From an uncultured Thiotrichaceae bacterium (GTDB lineage Bacteria; Pseudomonadota; Gammaproteobacteria; Thiotrichales; Thiotrichaceae): DNA of 8,958 bases. The notes beneath the pieces are model-generated. The model made no database searches. It was given only the letters and a program-made list of their open reading frames with translations, and was not told where the DNA came from. The position numbers were made by a program, and so were the translations under genes. Position 1 is the stretch's first letter. The number at the start of each line of letters is the position of its first letter. This document shows, piece by piece, positions 5,712 to 8,958 of this stretch. The stretch spans positions 1-8,958 of the forward strand of contig CALHAO010000474.1 of NCBI GenBank assembly GCA_937931765.1, written 5' to 3'.

Positions 5712-8579
5712 TTACTGGCAAGCATCACAATCTGGGTCAAGAATCGAACAAGCCTGAGGTGCTGCTGATCCCACTTCCAATACATCTGGTGCTACTTTCA
5801 AATCTGGTTTACTACTATCCGCAGCCGCAGAAGCATCATTTAATTTCTCCGCACCCGTTGCACCAATCGAACGCAGGTAATAGGTCGTTTTCAGACCACG
5901 CACCCACGCCAGTTTGTACAGATTATCCAGCTTCTGCCCGGAAGGTTCTTCCATATACAGATTCAGCGACTGGCCCTGATCAATCCATTTCTGGCGACGA
6001 CTACCCGCTTCAACCAACCAACGCGCATCAATCTCAAACGCCGTGGCATAACGTGCTTTCATGTCATCCGGCACCCGATCCAGTTTCTGGAGCGAACCAT
6101 CGAAGTACTTCAGGTCATTGATCATCACATCATCCCACAACCCTAAATCTTTCAGCTCCTGAACCATATAAGCATTGATCACTGTGAACTCACCGGACAG
6201 GTTCGATTTCACAAACAGATTCTGGTAAGTCGGCTCAATAGACTGTGATACACCACAAATATTAGAAATTGTCGCCGTTGGTGCAATCGCCATGACATTG
6301 GAGTTACGCATACCCTGATCAACCACCTTGTTACGCAGGCTATCCCAATCCAATGTCTGCGTGCGATCAACTACAAAGTACTCACCACGCTCTTCAGCCA
6401 TCATCTCCAATGAATCAATCGGCAGAACACCCTTGCTCCACAAAGACCCTTTAAAGGTTGAATACTGACCACGCTCAGCCGCCAAGTCACTGGATGCATT
6501 AATCGCAAAATACGACACCGCTTCCATACTACGATCGGCAAATTCCAGCGCCGCATCCGAGGTGTAAGCCAGCTTCTGCTTATACAAGGAATCCTGGAAA
6601 CCCATGATGCCCATGCCTACCGGACGGTGTTGCAGGTTGGATTTACGCGCTTGCGGCACACTGTAATAGTTATAATCAATGACATTGTCCAACATGCGCA
6701 TCGCCGTTGTGACAGTACGCTCCAGCTTCGCCATATCCAAGCCATCGGCTGTAGTATGTGCCGCCAAGTTGATCGAGCCGAGGTTACACACCGCAATTTC
6801 ATCATCATTGGTATGTAGCATGATCTCAGTACACAGGTTTGAGCTATGCACTACGCCCACATGCTGATTGCTATAACGGATATTACAAGGGTCTTTGAAC
6901 GTCACCCACGGATGGCCGGTTTCAAACAACATACCCAGCATCTTGCGCCATAACTGGTTAGCCGGAATCTTGCGGAATAATTTAATCTCACCGCGTGCCG
7001 CTTTCTCTTCATACTCGTTGTAACGCGCTTCAAACGCCTTACCTACCAGATCATGCAGATCCGGCGCATCATCCGGCGAGAACAGCGTCCACTCTTTATC
7101 TTCCGCAACCCGCTTCATAAACAAGTCAGGAATCCAGTTGGCAGTGTTCATGTCATGGGTACGACGACGATCATCACCGGTGTTTTTGCGCAGCTCGATA
7201 AAATCTTCAATATCGATGTGCCAGGTTTCCAGATAAGCACACACCGCGCCTTTACGTTTCCCACCCTGATTCACAGCTACTGCCGTATCATTGGTCACTT
7301 TAAGGAATGGCACTACGCCCTGTGACTTGCCGTTAGTACCGGCGATATGAGCACCCATGCCGCGTACTGGTGTCCAATCATTACCCAAACCGCCAGCGAA
7401 TTTAGATAACAATGCATTATCTTTAATCGCGCCATAAATGCCACCCAGATCATCCGGCACAGTGGTCAGATAACAGGAAGATAATTGCGGGCGTAACGTG
7501 CCAGAGTTAAACAAAGTCGGCGTGCTGCTCATGAAATCAAAACCAGACAACAGGTTATAGAATTCAATAGCACGTTCTTCACGGTTTACTTCATTAATCG
7601 CCAATCCCATCGACACGCGCATAAAGAAGATCTGTGGTAATTCAAAATGCGTACCGTCGGAATGCAGGAAGTAACGATCGTATAACGTTTGCAAACCCAG
7701 ATAAGTAAACTGGAAATCACGCTCAGGCTTGAGTGCCGCACCCAGTTTTTTCAGGTCATAACGCAGTAATTCATCACTCAGTAACTTAACTTTAACACCG
7801 CGCTTTAAGGCCTTTTCCAACATGCCCGGATACAGATCGGTCATTTCCTGGTGCGTGGCTTCGGTGTGTCTACCGGATAAAAACGTCAATACTTCACGAC
7901 GCAGGCTATCCAGCAACATACGCGCAGCAACTTGCGAATAATTCGGATCATTATCAATCAGCACGCGGGTACTGATCAGCAGCGCAGTCGCCACTTCTTC
8001 TTCAGAAATACCATCGTACAAATTGCGCATCGCGGTACTCGTCACCACCTCAGCGCTGACACCTTCCAAACCTGCTACTGCTTCAGCAATCACCTGATGC
8101 AACCGCTCTTCATTCAAAGGCACTGAGCTACCATCTGGCATTTTTACGCTGATTTGAAGTACGTCAGTTTTCTTTTTATTCTTTTTGTCTTTCTTAGCAC
8201 GCAGCTTGGAACGTTCTTCGCGATACAACACATAACTACGGGCAATTTTATGCTCACCGGTACGCATTAACGCCAGCTCAACCTGATCCTGAATATCTTC
8301 GATATGCAACATGCCACCATCTGGCATGCGACGGAACAATCCGGCCACCACTTGTTCAGTCAGTTCTTTAACTGTGTCATGAATACGCGCAGAACCTGAC
8401 GCAGAGAGTCCTTCCACATCCAGAAATGCTTTAGTCAACGCGACATGAATCTTACCACCGTCGAAATCAGTGACCTGACCATTGCGGCGAATCACCTTGC
8501 ATACCGGCGTGATAAACTCAGGAATCTGGATTTGTAGCTCATTATTATTGTCGAGCGGCTGAACGTTTGCTGATTGCAT
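5712..8579 (-). CDS. nrdA: Class I ribonucleoside-diphosphate reductase, alpha (catalytic) subunit with two ATP-cones
   Basis: NrdA reduces ribonucleoside diphosphates to deoxyribonucleotides using the radical from NrdB. The 955 residues begin with an ATP-cone at about 25-120 (CKVIRRNGQVTDFDGGKI to SYVLYREERSKLR), a Lys-rich linker (129-137), and a second, more divergent cone at about 142-232. Such cones sense ATP/dATP and set overall activity. The catalytic barrel has Cys369 (LSSCYLTT) and Cys598 (AVCNLGS) as the redox pair, Asn581, Cys583 and Glu585 in SNLCTEI with Cys583 the thiyl site, and the radical-relay pair Tyr900-Tyr901. The PTATISNICGVSQSIEP signature is at about 767-783. A flexible tail ends CSILDPDCDACQ, supplying Cys944, Cys951 and Cys954 for re-reduction by thioredoxin or glutaredoxin. 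GAGG (complement of 8586-8589) lies 6 nt before the ATG. It is first in the nrdAB operon. Confidence 0.98.
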   Translation of the reverse strand: MQSANVQPLDNNNELQIQIPEFITPVCKVIRRNGQVTDFDGGKIHVALTKAFLDVEGLSASGSARIHDTVKELTEQVVAGLFRRMPDGGMLHIEDIQDQVELALMRTGEHKIARSYVLYREERSKLRAKKDKKNKKKTDVLQISVKMPDGSSVPLNEERLHQVIAEAVAGLEGVSAEVVTSTAMRNLYDGISEEEVATALLISTRVLIDNDPNYSQVAARMLLDSLRREVLTFLSGRHTEATHQEMTDLYPGMLEKALKRGVKVKLLSDELLRYDLKKLGAALKPERDFQFTYLGLQTLYDRYFLHSDGTHFELPQIFFMRVSMGLAINEVNREERAIEFYNLLSGFDFMSSTPTLFNSGTLRPQLSSCYLTTVPDDLGGIYGAIKDNALLSKFAGGLGNDWTPVRGMGAHIAGTNGKSQGVVPFLKVTNDTAVAVNQGGKRKGAVCAYLETWHIDIEDFIELRKNTGDDRRRTHDMNTANWIPDLFMKRVAEDKEWTLFSPDDAPDLHDLVGKAFEARYNEYEEKAARGEIKLFRKIPANQLWRKMLGMLFETGHPWVTFKDPCNIRYSNQHVGVVHSSNLCTEIMLHTNDDEIAVCNLGSINLAAHTTADGLDMAKLERTVTTAMRMLDNVIDYNYYSVPQARKSNLQHRPVGMGIMGFQDSLYKQKLAYTSDAALEFADRSMEAVSYFAINASSDLAAERGQYSTFKGSLWSKGVLPIDSLEMMAEERGEYFVVDRTQTLDWDSLRNKVVDQGMRNSNVMAIAPTATISNICGVSQSIEPTYQNLFVKSNLSGEFTVINAYMVQELKDLGLWDDVMINDLKYFDGSLQKLDRVPDDMKARYATAFEIDARWLVEAGSRRQKWIDQGQSLNLYMEEPSGQKLDNLYKLAWVRGLKTTYYLRSIGATGAEKLNDASAAADSSKPDLKVAPDVLEVGSAAPQACSILDPDCDACQ

Positions 8580-8590
8580 AAAGATCCTCA

Positions 8591-8610
8591 GTCACGGCCC
8601 ATAGCGTGAC
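8591..8610 (-). promoter_or_regulatory. Hairpin in the nrdA 5' leader near the ribosome site
   Basis: GTCACG (8591-8596) and CGTGAC (8605-8610) are perfect 6-bp arms around an 8-nt loop. In the nrdA message the stem ends one base before TGAGG (complement of 8586-8590), so it could influence ribosome access. It could equally be a protein site or chance. Confidence 0.35.
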
Positions 8611-8663
8611 GTTAAAATTATTGTCTGTGATTGTGTACAGATAGGGGTTAAAAACCAATGAAT

Positions 8664-8679
8664 ACACTATAGGATGTGT
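8664..8679. promoter_or_regulatory. NrdR box 1 (overlaps the nrdA -10)
   Basis: ACACTATAGGATGTGT closely fits the NrdR consensus ACACwATATnTwGTGT, with both ACAC and GTGT arms perfect. It covers the nrdA -10 element. NrdR is the zinc-finger/ATP-cone repressor of ribonucleotide reductase genes. Confidence 0.85.
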
Positions 8680-8695
8680 TTTGGAATGCGGTCAA
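8666..8695 (-). promoter_or_regulatory. sigma70 promoter of nrdAB
   Basis: Read on the minus strand: TTGACC (8690-8695) as -35, an 18-nt spacer, and TATAGT (8666-8671) as -10. Each matches 5 of 6 consensus bases. Transcription would start near 8658-8660, giving a leader of about 80 nt. The -10 lies inside NrdR box 1 and the -35 abuts NrdR box 2. Confidence 0.75.
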
Positions 8696-8711
8696 GCACA
8701 ATATGTTGTCA
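8696..8711. promoter_or_regulatory. NrdR box 2 (just upstream of the nrdA -35)
   Basis: GCACAATATGTTGTCA keeps the core CACAATATGTTGT of the NrdR consensus but has weaker ends than box 1. Its start is exactly 32 bp from that of box 1, about three helical turns, which is the paired-box layout typical of NrdR-controlled nrd operons. Confidence 0.8.
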
Positions 8712-8717
8712 TAGATC

Positions 8718-8737
8718 TGTGCATAGCTTGTGGATAA
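8718..8737. promoter_or_regulatory. DnaA box pair upstream of nrdA
   Basis: TGTGGATAA at 8729-8737 is the exact reverse complement of the consensus DnaA box TTATCCACA. TGTGCATAG at 8718-8726 is a degenerate copy in the same orientation, 11 bp away. They lie just upstream of NrdR box 2. E. coli nrdAB is known to be controlled by DnaA, so a similar link between replication initiation and dNTP synthesis is likely. Confidence 0.65.
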
Positions 8738-8815
8738 AACCTGTATAACACGCTGTCATGCGGCCTGTAAAAAGGCTGGCAGAACCTTACATTTTTTTCA
8801 GATATAAAAAGATAA

Positions 8816-8844
8816 TTAATCTAAAAAACAGATTAGCCTATAAA
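8816..8844 (+). promoter_or_regulatory. Weak promoter candidate for the divergent gene, with small inverted repeat
   Basis: TTAATC (8816-8821), a 17-nt spacer and TATAAA (8839-8844) form a weak sigma70-like promoter about 47 nt before the ATG at 8891. TAATCT (8817-8822) and AGATTA (8830-8835) are inverted repeats overlapping the -35 and spacer, where an operator could lie. The rest of 8738-8815 shows nothing I can name. Confidence 0.3.
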
Positions 8845-8890
8845 CTATGCAAAAATCTGCAGCAAGACCAAACTTGGATAAGGAGGCACT

Positions 8891-8958
8891 ATGCCCGTTA
8901 AATTAACCTCATTACGTGATATGCCGGATGACGAGATCGAAGAGATTCATGAGCTACT
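8891..8958 (+). CDS. Partial small protein, DUF6164-like N-terminus
   Basis: The frame starts at ATG 8891 behind a strong AAGGAGG (8880-8886, 4 nt spacing) and runs off the window. Only 22 complete residues are visible, MPVKLTSLRDMPDDEIEEIHEL, followed by a cut codon. The run of basic residues, then (V/M)P-D-[DE]-E-x-[DE]-E-[IV]-x-x-LL, recalls the short proteins annotated DUF6164 (often starting like LLFRLRNVPEDEADEV), but the match rests on few residues. It is transcribed divergently from nrdA and could share the control region. I know of no function. Confidence 0.55.
   Translation, partial: MPVKLTSLRDMPDDEIEEIHEL

Noticed and set aside
5166..5757. Open frames on both strands overlapping nrdB
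   Set aside because: They are frame shadows of a strongly conserved gene and lack independent start signals.
5759..8126. Several open frames of 62-120 residues overlapping nrdA
   Set aside because: All lie within the nrdA coding region on other frames, with compositions typical of frame shadows.
8641..8890. Cobalamin riboswitch upstream of the ribonucleotide reductase
   Set aside because: The leader after the predicted transcription start is only about 80 nt and shows no B12-box-like conserved element. NrdR and DnaA sites explain the region better.

Overview
The window looks like chromosomal DNA of a gammaproteobacterium of moderate GC content. I base this on the class I ribonucleotide reductase pair (a large subunit with two ATP-cones and a small subunit with a long N-terminal extension), on the NrdR/DnaA-type control region, and on the small companion proteins. 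The genus cannot be fixed from this sequence alone.

Layout. The left end (3-308) is the C-terminal part of an unrecognised, basic, low-complexity protein. At 383-1012 lies a beta-class-like glutathione S-transferase gene whose frame is intact except for one in-frame amber codon (713-715), so it is a recent pseudogene or a readthrough gene. Converging on it are two minus-strand genes: a short conserved protein of the DUF6958 type (1023-1322) and an Xre-type regulator of the 'mobile mystery protein A' family (1519-1980). The usual Fic-domain partner of that regulator is absent. Between these two genes is a 22-bp-periodic array of three TTACGAG motifs.

An AT-rich, gene-free stretch (1981-2423) carries two palindromes. 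It leads into a compact three-gene plus-strand operon (2424-4257): a secreted four-cysteine protein with a Pro/Lys tail, a 391-residue protein with 29 cysteines including a metallothionein-like CxxCxCxxCxCxxC cluster and no signal peptide, and a small exported protein. I do not recognise a function for any of the three. The operon ends at a perfect 12-bp hairpin (4277-4307). This is the least explained part of the window.

The right half is the minus-strand nrdA-nrdB operon (8579 down to 4332), which makes deoxyribonucleotides for DNA synthesis. All metal ligands, the radical tyrosine and the active-site cysteines are present. Its control region has a sigma70 promoter with one NrdR box over the -10 and a second just upstream of the -35, 32 bp apart. 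Further upstream are a perfect DnaA box and a degenerate neighbour, which suggests coupling of dNTP supply to replication. The divergent plus-strand gene starting at 8891 is cut by the window edge; its first residues resemble the DUF6164 family.
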